This document shows positions 13,299 through 18,266 of a stretch of 18,266 nt of DNA, piece after piece. Every line of letters begins with the position of its first letter. Positions within the stretch are counted from its first letter, which is position 1. The translations under genes were made by a program, and so were the position numbers. Below the pieces are notes generated by a model, which was not told the DNA's origin, made no database searches, and saw only the letters and a program-made list of their open reading frames with translations. Source of the stretch: Victivallales bacterium (GTDB taxonomy: Bacteria; Verrucomicrobiota; Lentisphaeria; Oligosphaerales; Oligosphaeraceae); assembly GCA_900769285.1 (NCBI GenBank), contig CAAGGB010000037.1, positions 1-18,266 on the forward strand, written 5' to 3'.

Positions 13299-14399
13299 TC
13301 AGCGGTGCGCGTCGGCGGCCATCTGGAGCTTGACGCAGAGCTCGCCGGCCTTGAGCGCGTGCTCCTGGGTCATGGCGGTCTCGGTGCGGTCGAGGCAGTC
13401 GCGGATGAGCTGGTTGAAGAAGCGGGTGCCGACGGTGCCCTTGGCGTCGAGGTGGAGCTCCTGGCGCTGGTCGAACAGGTAGAGCTGGTTGCCGCCGCGG
13501 CCGGTGGCGAGGTCGACGAACTTGCGCAGCTCGATGGTGCCCTCGGTGCCGAGGATGAGGGTGCGCCCGTCGCCCCAGTTGGAGAGGCCGTCCGGCGTGA
13601 ACCAGTCGACGCGGAAGTAGAAGGACGTGCCGTTGTCGCCGACGAGGCTGGCCTCGCCGAAGTCCTCCAGCTCGGGGAACTGCGGGTGGTTGAAGTTGGC
13701 GACGCGCGCCGTGGCGATGGTGGCGTCCGTGGCGCCGCTGTAGTGCAGGTACTGCTCGCACTGGTGGGAGCCGATGTCGCAGAGGATGCCGCCGTAGAGC
13801 CGCTTCCGGTAGAACCAGCCGGGGCGCTTGGCGGGGTCGCCGAGGCGGTGCGGCCCCAGCCCGATGACGTGAAGCACCCTGCCGATGGCACCCTGCTCGA
13901 TGAGGTCGCCGGCCAGCATGGCGCACTCCACGCACAGGCGCTCCGAGTAGTAGCACATGTACTTGCGGCCCGTCTCCGCGATGGCCTGGCGAATGTCCGA
14001 CAGCTGCTCCAGGCTGGTGAAGGGCGTCTTGTCCGTCAGGTAGTCCTTGCCGGCGCGCATGCAGGCGATGCCCAGCTCCGCGCGTAGCGCGGGGACGTCC
14101 GCCGCGCACACCAGGCGCACCTCCGGGTCGGACAGCACCTCGTCCAGGGTCCGCGCCACTCGCGCCTGCGGATACTTCCTGGCGACCTGCGCCAGCTGCT
14201 CCGGGTTGCGGTCCCACACCCACTTGAGCGTGGCGCCCGCCTGGCACAGCGAGCCGATCTCGCCATAGATGTGCCCGTGCTCGAAGCCGCACGCCGCAAT
14301 CGCGAATTCGCCGGGGCCGCAGACGGGCGCCGGCGCCGGCGCCAGCACATACGAGCCGCCGTCAGCCCGCCGCAGGTCGGATAGTGATGTCGTTCCCAT
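13299..14399 (-). CDS. Gfo/Idh/MocA-family NAD(P)-dependent oxidoreductase
   Basis: A 366-residue protein of the glucose-fructose/inositol dehydrogenase family, which oxidises or reduces sugars and polyols. The N-terminal Rossmann domain begins at FAIAACGFEHGHIYG (32-46), an unusual dinucleotide loop rather than GxGxxG. TDKTPF (122-127) supplies the K124 equivalent of the family 'EKP' lysine. YGGILCDIGSHQCEQ (202-216) contains the catalytic Asp/His region (D208, H212). The C-terminal domain has the typical GTEGTIELRKF (284-294) turn. A roughly 30-residue N-terminal extension with an Ala-Pro repeat (APAPAP), encoded by GGCGCC repeats, precedes the Rossmann fold. The ATG at 14399 has GGAGGA about 8 nt upstream, supporting this start. 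A structured potential leader and a palindromic operator lie upstream. Confidence 0.88.
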   Translation of the reverse strand: MGTTSLSDLRRADGGSYVLAPAPAPVCGPGEFAIAACGFEHGHIYGEIGSLCQAGATLKWVWDRNPEQLAQVARKYPQARVARTLDEVLSDPEVRLVCAADVPALRAELGIACMRAGKDYLTDKTPFTSLEQLSDIRQAIAETGRKYMCYYSERLCVECAMLAGDLIEQGAIGRVLHVIGLGPHRLGDPAKRPGWFYRKRLYGGILCDIGSHQCEQYLHYSGATDATIATARVANFNHPQFPELEDFGEASLVGDNGTSFYFRVDWFTPDGLSNWGDGRTLILGTEGTIELRKFVDLATGRGGNQLYLFDQRQELHLDAKGTVGTRFFNQLIRDCLDRTETAMTQEHALKAGELCVKLQMAADAHR

Positions 14400-14431
14400 G
14401 AGGTCGTTCCTCCGCTTCTGTCATTGTCTTG

Positions 14432-14523
14432 GTGGAATGGGCGCTGGCCCCGTGAAGGCCGAGGCCATGCCCGCGCCGAATGCGCCGGGCATGGCCATCC
14501 CCTTAACATAGCTCCCATTCCAC
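14432..14523 (-). promoter_or_regulatory. Potential multi-stem structured mRNA leader upstream of the oxidoreductase
   Basis: Read on the minus strand, GTGGAATGGG (14523-14514) pairs perfectly with CCCATTCCAC (14441-14432), a 10-bp closing stem. Inside are a long hairpin, 14496-14463 (10-bp GGCCATGCCC stem plus GCGC/GCGC around a 5-nt loop, one bulge), and a short GGCC...GGCC hairpin (about 14461-14447). A 17-nt unpaired AGCTATGTTAAGGGGAT lies between the first two stems. The element ends 32 nt before the ATG and just before the GGAGGA site. I do not recognise it as a known riboswitch class. The same pairing is possible in plus-strand RNA, but its position suits the oxidoreductase leader. Confidence 0.5.
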
Positions 14524-14578
14524 GTCTTCGCAACGGGACGAGGGCAGGTCCTTACACGGCACTGGCGGAGAAAAATTT

Positions 14579-14588
14579 ACAAAATTGT
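14579..14588. promoter_or_regulatory. Second operator-like site O2
   Basis: ACAAAATTGT matches the core of the O1 palindrome in 9 of 10 positions, with similar T-rich left flank. It lies about 10 bp downstream of the predicted minus-strand transcription start, three helical turns from O1, consistent with two dimers on one DNA face. Confidence 0.4.
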
Positions 14589-14601
14589 CGCAGATGGCGA
14601 A

Positions 14602-14630
14602 TTTTTAATTACAAATTTGTAATTTGTCAG
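14602..14630 (-). promoter_or_regulatory. Candidate promoter of the oxidoreductase operon with embedded operator
   Basis: On the minus strand CTGACA (14625-14630) and TAAAAA (14602-14607) are 17 bp apart. The spacer is almost exactly the perfect palindrome at 14607-14624, a standard repressor position. Transcription would begin near 14595, giving a leader of about 195 nt that contains the multi-stem element. The -10 match is only moderate. Confidence 0.45.
14607..14624. promoter_or_regulatory. 18-bp perfect palindrome, candidate operator O1
   Basis: AATTACAAATTTGTAATT is perfectly palindromic in otherwise GC-rich DNA. The core ACAAATTTGT (14611-14620) recurs with one change as ACAAAATTGT at 14579-14588, 32 bp centre to centre. 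The form resembles operators of dimeric winged-helix repressors (for example MarR/OhrR type), but no such regulator is encoded nearby. Confidence 0.6.
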
Positions 14631-14701
14631 CGGGCTATCGTGGTGCTGTCGGCGTGTCCCAGACTCAGTGCGCGTCTCTGGCATGGTTTCTGCTAGGAAT
14701 T

Positions 14702-14730
14702 TTGACAGAGAGTCTATGTGCCTGTAGTTT
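14702..14730 (+). promoter_or_regulatory. gdhA: Candidate sigma70-type promoter for gdhA
   Basis: Consensus TTGACA (14702-14707), 17-bp spacer, then TAGTTT (14725-14730). It predicts a transcription start near 14737 and a leader of about 70 nt before the gdhA ATG. The -10 is weak, so activation may be needed. Confidence 0.55.
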
Positions 14731-14806
14731 GAATAAGACGAGTGACAAGCCCGCATCAACCCAAAAGAGACCATCAACCCTTCGAATCGAGACAGAGGAA
14801 AAGACG

Positions 14807-16159
14807 ATGACGAACAATGCGTATGTGAACCGCGTCCTTGAGATTGTTGCCAAGCGCAATCCTGGCCAGCCTGAGTTCCAGCAGGCGGTGCTGGAGGTCC
14901 TGTCGACGCTGACCCCCGCCCTGGAGGCGCATCCGGAGTATGAGGCGAACGGCATCCTGGAGCGTCTGGTGGAGCCGGAGCGCCAGCTGCAGTTCCGCGT
15001 GGCGTGGGAGGACGACCACGGCAAGGTCCAGGTGAACCGCGGCTTCCGCGTCCAGTTCAACAGCGCCATCGGCCCGTACAAGGGCGGCCTGCGCTTCCAC
15101 CCGAGCGTCAACATCTCCATCCTCCGCTTCCTCGGCTTCGAGCAGGTCTTCAAGAACTCCCTGACCACGCTGCCGATGGGCGGCGCCAAGGGCGGCGCGG
15201 ACTTCGACCCGAAGGGCAAGAGCGACCGCGAGGTCATGCGCTTCTGCCAGGCCTTCATGACCGAGCTGTTCCGCCATATCGGCGCCGACACGGACGTCCC
15301 CGCCGGTGACATCGGCGTCGGCGGCCGCGAGATCGGCTATCTGTTCGGCCAGTACAAGCGCCTCGCCAACGAGTTCACCGGCGTGCTTACCGGCAAGGCC
15401 CGCAACTGGGGCGGCTCCCTCATCCGCCCGCAGGCCACCGGCTACGGCTCCGTCTTCTTCGGCGAGGAGATGCTCAAGACCCGCAACGAGAGCTACGACG
15501 GCAAGAAGTGCCTCGTCTCCGGCTCCGGCAACGTCGCCCAGTACACCGTCGAGAAGCTGAACCAGCTCGGCGCCAAGGTCCTCACCATGTCCGACTCCAA
15601 CGGCTCCGTCTACGACCCCGAGGGCATCAACGCCGAGAAGCTCGCCTGGATTATGGACCTCAAGAACGTCCGCCGCGGCCGCATCAAGGAGTACGCCGAG
15701 GCCTTCAAGGGCGTCCAGTACTTCGAGGGACAGCGCCCGTGGGCCCTCGCCAAGGCCGACTGCGCCTTCCCGTCCGCCACCCAGAACGAGATCAACGGCG
15801 ATGACGCCGCCGCCATGCTCAAGAATGGCGTCACCATGGTCTGCGAGGGCGCCAACATGCCCAGCAACCCCGACGCCATCGAGGCCTACATGGCCGCCAA
15901 GATCCTCTACGCCCCCGGCAAGGCCTCCAACGCCGGCGGCGTCGCCACCTCCGGACTCGAGATGAGCCAGAACAGCATGCGCCTCAGCTGGTCCGCCGCC
16001 GAGGTCGAGGAGAAGCTCCACAACATCATGATCAGCATCCACCAGAACTGCTACGACACCGCCAAGGCCTACGGCTTCGAGGGCAACTACATGGTCGGCG
16101 CCAACATCGCCGGCTTCCAGAAGGTCGCCGACTCCATGCTCAACCAGGGCATCCTCTGA
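14807..16159 (+). CDS. gdhA: Glutamate dehydrogenase (hexameric, probably NADP-specific)
   Basis: A 450-residue protein matching bacterial hexameric glutamate dehydrogenases (about 445-450 residues), which interconvert 2-oxoglutarate plus ammonium and glutamate. Substrate and catalytic residues are seen: K92 in GPYKGGLRFHP, catalytic K128 in LPMGGAKGGADFDPKG, and D168 in VPAGDIGVGGREIG. The Rossmann motif is GSGNVA (238-243). SDSNGSVYD after the second strand resembles NADP-type enzymes more than NAD types, but cofactor choice is inferred. The ATG at 14807 has AGAGGA 7 nt upstream; an in-frame ATG at 14624 would add 61 residues foreign to the family and lies upstream of the promoter. TGA is followed at once by TAG. 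Strong C-ending codon bias suggests high expression. Confidence 0.97.
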   Translation: MTNNAYVNRVLEIVAKRNPGQPEFQQAVLEVLSTLTPALEAHPEYEANGILERLVEPERQLQFRVAWEDDHGKVQVNRGFRVQFNSAIGPYKGGLRFHPSVNISILRFLGFEQVFKNSLTTLPMGGAKGGADFDPKGKSDREVMRFCQAFMTELFRHIGADTDVPAGDIGVGGREIGYLFGQYKRLANEFTGVLTGKARNWGGSLIRPQATGYGSVFFGEEMLKTRNESYDGKKCLVSGSGNVAQYTVEKLNQLGAKVLTMSDSNGSVYDPEGINAEKLAWIMDLKNVRRGRIKEYAEAFKGVQYFEGQRPWALAKADCAFPSATQNEINGDDAAAMLKNGVTMVCEGANMPSNPDAIEAYMAAKILYAPGKASNAGGVATSGLEMSQNSMRLSWSAAEVEEKLHNIMISIHQNCYDTAKAYGFEGNYMVGANIAGFQKVADSMLNQGIL

Positions 16160-16186
16160 TAGACGGCGCGGCACGTCCGCCCACGG

Positions 16187-16225
16187 CTCCATTCCCCCGT
16201 CGCGCGAATCGCACGAGGGATGGAG
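16187..16225. other. Imperfect hairpin downstream of gdhA
   Basis: CTCCAT (16187-16192) pairs with ATGGAG (16220-16225), with further CCC/GGG pairs (16194-16196 with 16217-16219) after a bulged T, around a 20-nt loop. It precedes the main terminator and may stabilise the gdhA mRNA 3' end. Confidence 0.4.
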
Positions 16226-16246
16226 TCCACGGGCAGGCACCGCACA

Positions 16247-16290
16247 GCACGAAAGGCCGTCCCGCAGCGTCGCGGGACGGCCTTTCGTGC
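16247..16290. terminator. Strong shared terminator hairpin of gdhA and rex
   Basis: GCACGAAAGGCCGTCCCGC (16247-16265) and its exact complement (16272-16290) form a 19-bp perfect stem around a 6-nt loop, AGCGTC. The stem carries AAAGG/CCTTT near its base in place of a separate U tract. It lies between the convergent gdhA (stop 16159) and rex (stop 16316) genes and can act for both strands. Confidence 0.85.
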
Positions 16291-16315
16291 GTCTGGGCTG
16301 TGTGGGATGGCGGTC

Positions 16316-16963
16316 TCAGTCCTCGGGGATGGGCTCGCCGGCCTCGCACTTCTTGATCTTGGCCGAGAGCACCGCCAGACCGCCGGCGATGACCTCGCGC
16401 TGCACGATGATGCCCTGCGGCACCTCCAGGCACACGTTGGCGAAATTCCACAGGTAGCGGATGTTCAGCGAGACGAGCTGGTCGGCGACGCGCTGCGCCA
16501 CGCTGTCCGGGACGCAGATGATGGCCACCTTCGGCGGCGCCGGGGCCAGCACCTCCGCCATCGTCGCGATGTCCCGGACCACCAGGCCATGGATGGTCTT
16601 GCCGACCTTCTCCGGATTGCTGTCGAACACCGAGCTGATGTTGAAGTTGTAGGACTGGAAGTCGCGGTACCCCAGCAGCGCGGAGCCCAGCGAGCCCGCG
16701 CCCACCAGCGTCGCCTGGACCGGCTGGTCCCAGCCCACGAACGCCAGGATGGCGTCGATCAGCTCCGCCGTCCGGAAGCCGCGCCGACGGTTCCCCGCCA
16801 GGCCCGTCATCGCGATGTCCTTCCGCACGACGATGTGCGGTATCTCCATGTAGGCTGCCAGTTCGGCGCAGGATACCCATTCCGCGCCCTCAGACTGAAG
16901 CTGGAACACGCGGTGCAGATACGTCGGCATCCGACGCATGGTGGGGGAACTTTGTATCTTCAC
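16316..16963 (-). CDS. rex: Redox-sensing transcriptional repressor Rex
   Basis: A 215-residue Rex protein. Rex dimers sense the NADH/NAD+ ratio and repress fermentation and respiration genes when NADH is low. The N-terminal winged helix (about 1-75) contains PTYLHRVFQL, the SCAELAAYMEIPHIVVRKD recognition region with the hallmark VRKD (46-49), and RRRGFRTAELID. The Rossmann domain starts at VGAGSLGSAL (87-96), with later IICVPDSVAQRVAD (148-161) and FANVCLEVPQGIIV (174-187). The GTG at 16963 is preferred: GAGG lies 5 nt upstream and 'VKIQSSPTMRRMP' aligns with the usual 'MKIPxxxxxRLP' start. A farther ATG at 17059 would run through the promoter, and an ATG 8 codons in is possible. A short acidic/Cys tail (CEAGEPIPED) is unusual. 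Confidence 0.93.
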   Translation of the reverse strand: MKIQSSPTMRRMPTYLHRVFQLQSEGAEWVSCAELAAYMEIPHIVVRKDIAMTGLAGNRRRGFRTAELIDAILAFVGWDQPVQATLVGAGSLGSALLGYRDFQSYNFNISSVFDSNPEKVGKTIHGLVVRDIATMAEVLAPAPPKVAIICVPDSVAQRVADQLVSLNIRYLWNFANVCLEVPQGIIVQREVIAGGLAVLSAKIKKCEAGEPIPED

Positions 16964-16994
16964 GACTGCCTCGACCGTTGAATGTGACTCGCAA

Positions 16995-17027
16995 GCGCAT
17001 TGATTATGATATATAAATATAATGCGC
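16995..17027. promoter_or_regulatory. GCGCATT...AATGCGC inverted repeat over rex promoter
   Basis: Seven-base perfect arms (16995-17001 and 17021-17027) flank 19 AT-rich bases that include the predicted -10 element. It is placed to act as an operator, possibly autoregulatory. It does not match the familiar Rex consensus TTGTGA-n6-TCACAA. Confidence 0.35.
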
Positions 17028-17043
17028 GATGCGGCAAACTCAA
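17016..17043 (-). promoter_or_regulatory. rex: Candidate sigma70-type promoter for rex
   Basis: Minus-strand TTGAGT (17038-17043) and TATATT (17016-17021), spaced 16 bp, lie in a sharply AT-rich stretch of the 132-bp gap upstream of rex. The predicted leader is about 45 nt. Confidence 0.55.
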
Positions 17044-17061
17044 TCCGCCGACGGGTCAAGG

Positions 17062-17090
17062 CGCCGCTGTCCGTCGTCCGGACGGCGGCG
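17062..17090 (-). terminator. Terminator-like hairpin after the flavoprotein gene
   Basis: Arms 17062-17073 and 17079-17090 form a 12-bp GC stem (one G-U pair) with a 5-nt loop, 5 bp beyond the flavoprotein stop at 17096. The exit on the minus strand is only CCTTGACC, so termination without a factor may be weak. Confidence 0.55.
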
Positions 17091-17095
17091 GTTCA

Positions 17096-17632
17096 CTAGT
17101 GGAGCGCCCGTCCCAGCCGGTAGGCCTCCTCGAAGGCGGGTGTGGCGCTGACCTCGCCCTTCTCGTAGACGCCCGGCGCGCGGATGATGCCCTCCTCGAC
17201 GGAGCCGTCGTAGCAGTCGAGGAAGCCGCGCAGGGCGGCGAGTGTGCCCTCGAACTTGGCGCTGTCGGTGTCGGCCATGGTCATGATATAGTAGTAGCGC
17301 TTGTGGGTGAGCTTGGGGTAGATGGCGACGGAGCGGTCGATGAGGGCCTTGAGCTGGGCGCTCATGGTGTAGAAGTAGACAGGCGTGGCCAGGACGATGA
17401 CGTCGGCGGCCATCATCTGGTCAAGGATGGCGCCGGCGTCGTCCTGCTGGACGCAGCCATGGTGCCGGCAGGCGTAGCAGGCGTGGCAGTAGCCGATGTT
17501 CTTCTCGGCGAGGCGCACCTTCTCGACCTGGTGCCCCGCCTCGCGGGCGCCCTTCGCGAACTGGTCGCACAGGATGTCGGAGTTGCCGCCCTTGCGCGGC
17601 GTGGATGAAAGGATGAGTACCTTCAGGCTCAT
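17096..17632 (-). CDS. Flavodoxin-fold NAD(P)H-dependent FMN reductase / Isf-like protein
   Basis: A 178-residue flavodoxin-like protein. The FMN phosphate loop is SSTPRKGGNS (9-18), a hallmark of the NADPH-dependent FMN reductase / iron-sulfur flavoprotein superfamily. ATPVYFYTMSAQLKALIDR (82-100) is the second flavin-binding segment. Four cysteines, C49, C52, C55 and C60, form C-x2-C-x2-C-x4-C, close to the compact cluster motif of Isf proteins (C-x2-C-x2-C-x4-7-C), so a [4Fe-4S] cluster is possible but not certain. Its electron partner is unknown. The ATG at 17632 has GAGGAA about 10-12 nt upstream. It lies next to rex on the same strand, separated by a hairpin and the rex promoter, suggesting separate transcription with related redox roles. 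Confidence 0.88.
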   Translation of the reverse strand: MSLKVLILSSTPRKGGNSDILCDQFAKGAREAGHQVEKVRLAEKNIGYCHACYACRHHGCVQQDDAGAILDQMMAADVIVLATPVYFYTMSAQLKALIDRSVAIYPKLTHKRYYYIMTMADTDSAKFEGTLAALRGFLDCYDGSVEEGIIRAPGVYEKGEVSATPAFEEAYRLGRALH

Positions 17633-17768
17633 GGTGGTTGGTTCCTCGAATGGTCGTGGTGGTATGGTGCGGAAGAGCCCGGACAGTTGCCCGGACGCGA
17701 CTAATGACCTAGAAGGGCCGCGTTTGTTCCCAGCCTGCCAGGCGCACGGAAAAAAGTTCTCCGCGGGG

Positions 17769-17796
17769 TTGACTTTTGGCGTATGCGGGGTATCTT
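17769..17796 (+). promoter_or_regulatory. Candidate promoter of tRNA-Ala
   Basis: TTGACT (17769-17774), 16-bp spacer, TATCTT (17791-17796). It predicts a start near 17803, about 20 nt before the mature tRNA 5' end. Confidence 0.6.
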
Positions 17797-17823
17797 AATG
17801 TCGTTGACACAAGGAACTGACCT

Positions 17824-17900
17824 GGGGCATTAGCTCAGTTGGCTAGAGCGCCTGCATGGCATGCAGGAGGTCATCGGTTCGAATCCGATATGCTCCACCA
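17824..17900 (+). tRNA. tRNA-Ala, anticodon GGC, with encoded CCA
   Basis: A complete cloverleaf of 77 nt. The acceptor stem is GGGGCAT/ATGCTCC (one G-U pair). The D arm is GCTC...GAGC. The anticodon stem CCTGC/GCAGG holds the loop ATGGCAT, giving anticodon GGC, which reads GCC (and GCU) alanine codons. The T arm is ATCGG-TTCGAAT-CCGAT. The 3' ACCA is encoded in the DNA. GCC is heavily used in the neighbouring genes. A small hairpin (17899-17915) immediately follows and a T-run terminator lies at 17955-17997. Confidence 0.97.
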
Positions 17901-17954
17901 CTCGTCTGACGAGTGCCCTCCCCGCCCCTTGTAGATGAGGGCCTTCCGATAGCA

Positions 17955-17997
17955 GTCGCAAATACACCAGTTGCAGGCGTAGTTGCGGCTTTTTTTT
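17955..17997 (+). terminator. Intrinsic terminator of the tRNA-Ala transcript
   Basis: GTCGCAA (17955-17961) pairs with TTGCGGC (17983-17989), 7 bp with one G-U, followed directly by eight Ts (17990-17997). The loop is long (21 nt), but the T tract is the best in the window. Confidence 0.7.
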
Positions 17998-18266
17998 GCC
18001 TAGCTTTGCTGTCAAAGCAGTTCTCGCACGACAAAAACTCGTGATTGGAGGAAGGAGAGCATGGTGGCCAAGCTGGCCATGTCAGGAACGAAAGGTCTTG
18101 GGTCATCATCAAGAGCGGAAACGGCTTCCGGCGGCAGGGAGGCATGCATCCCTGGACTGATGGTGGAGATGTCGACCACCGATTATCCATAGAGCCATTT
18201 GCAAAAGCAGAAACCGTTCGCTTTGTATGTTGCGGCGAATGAATACAGAATTGCGAGCCGCTGCAC
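17998..18266. other. Non-coding tail with no supported gene
   Basis: About 270 bp of visibly lower GC content than the rest. Small hairpins occur: GCTTTG/CAAAGC (18003-18018) and CACGA/TCGTG (18027-18043). Short open frames here have no recognisable similarity, ribosome site or codon bias like the neighbours. An upstream region of a gene beyond the window edge is possible. Confidence 0.5.

Noticed and set aside
14325..14345. GGCGCC-type short tandem repeat
   Set aside because: It lies inside the oxidoreductase gene and simply encodes an Ala-Pro stretch; not a CRISPR or other array.
14624..14806. N-terminal extension of gdhA from an upstream ATG
   Set aside because: The added 61 residues do not belong to the family, the promoter candidate lies inside them, and the ATG at 14807 has a good ribosome site.
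14400..14806. Known riboswitch classes (for example glutamine, TPP, cobalamin) in the gdhA leader region
   Set aside because: None of their conserved sequence boxes could be found on either strand; only an unnamed multi-stem structure is supported.
14774..16240. 488-codon minus-strand open frame opposite gdhA
   Set aside because: It covers a complete, well-conserved glutamate dehydrogenase and reads through the intergenic hairpins; Val/Asp/Gly-rich shadow.
16964..17059. Longer Rex starting at ATG 17059
   Set aside because: It would translate through the AT-rich promoter region; family alignment and a GAGG site favour the GTG at 16963.
17814..17819. Consensus TTGACA just before the tRNA
   Set aside because: A matching -10 would fall inside the tRNA; the upstream TTGACT/TATCTT pair fits better.
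17830..18015. Minus-strand 61-codon open frame across tRNA-Ala
   Set aside because: Its GFEPMTSC-type sequence is the well-known spurious translation of the reverse strand of a tRNA gene.
18045..18242. 65-codon plus-strand open frame at the right end
   Set aside because: There is no ribosome site that decides it, no recognisable domain, and codon use unlike the neighbours.

Overview
The window is a GC-rich bacterial chromosome segment dominated by carbohydrate-degradation genes. Two tandem pseudopilin-like proteins with an N-terminal type IV prepilin signal and a C-terminal H-X9-DG motif, lying among glycoside hydrolase genes, suggest a PVC-group bacterium, most plausibly Lentisphaerota/Verrucomicrobiota. 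This is an inference from gene families; no rRNA is present to confirm it.

Layout. (1) 1-315 (+): the C-terminal end of a GH38-type alpha-mannosidase, facing a long stem-loop (347-398) shared with the convergent genes to its right. (2) 422-6077 (-): a tightly packed set read right to left: purE, a secreted protein of unknown function, a GH95-like hydrolase (ATGA overlap with the previous gene), a cysteine desulfurase and a GNAT acetyltransferase. A promoter candidate lies before purE. (3) 6230-10326 (-): two near-duplicate pseudopilins and a GH31 hydrolase, with a promoter before the first pseudopilin. (4) 10424-14399 (-): a Gfo/Idh/MocA oxidoreductase, an Uup-type ABC-F ATPase and a GH43 hydrolase. 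(5) 14400-14806: a 407-bp divergent regulatory region. It holds an 18-bp perfect palindrome inside a candidate minus-strand promoter, a second similar site about three helical turns away, a multi-stem potential RNA leader before the oxidoreductase, and a separate plus-strand promoter for gdhA. (6) 14807-16159 (+): gdhA. It ends at a 19-bp perfect hairpin shared with rex (16316-16963, -). (7) 17096-17632 (-): a flavodoxin-fold oxidoreductase with a four-cysteine cluster. (8) 17824-17900 (+): tRNA-Ala(GGC) with its own promoter candidate and an eight-T terminator, then about 270 bp of visibly less GC-rich DNA with no supported gene.

How the genes may work together. GH38, GH95, GH31 and GH43 enzymes plus a sugar-type oxidoreductase point to dismantling of heterogeneous glycans (mannose-, fucose/galactose- and pentose-containing). 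GH31, GH43 and GH95 show no signal peptide, so they probably act on imported oligosaccharides in the cytoplasm. Rex, the flavoprotein and glutamate dehydrogenase form a neighbouring redox/nitrogen block; any regulatory link between them is not shown by the sequence. The most unusual non-coding feature is the gdhA/oxidoreductase divergent region. No CRISPR array, transposase or rRNA was seen.
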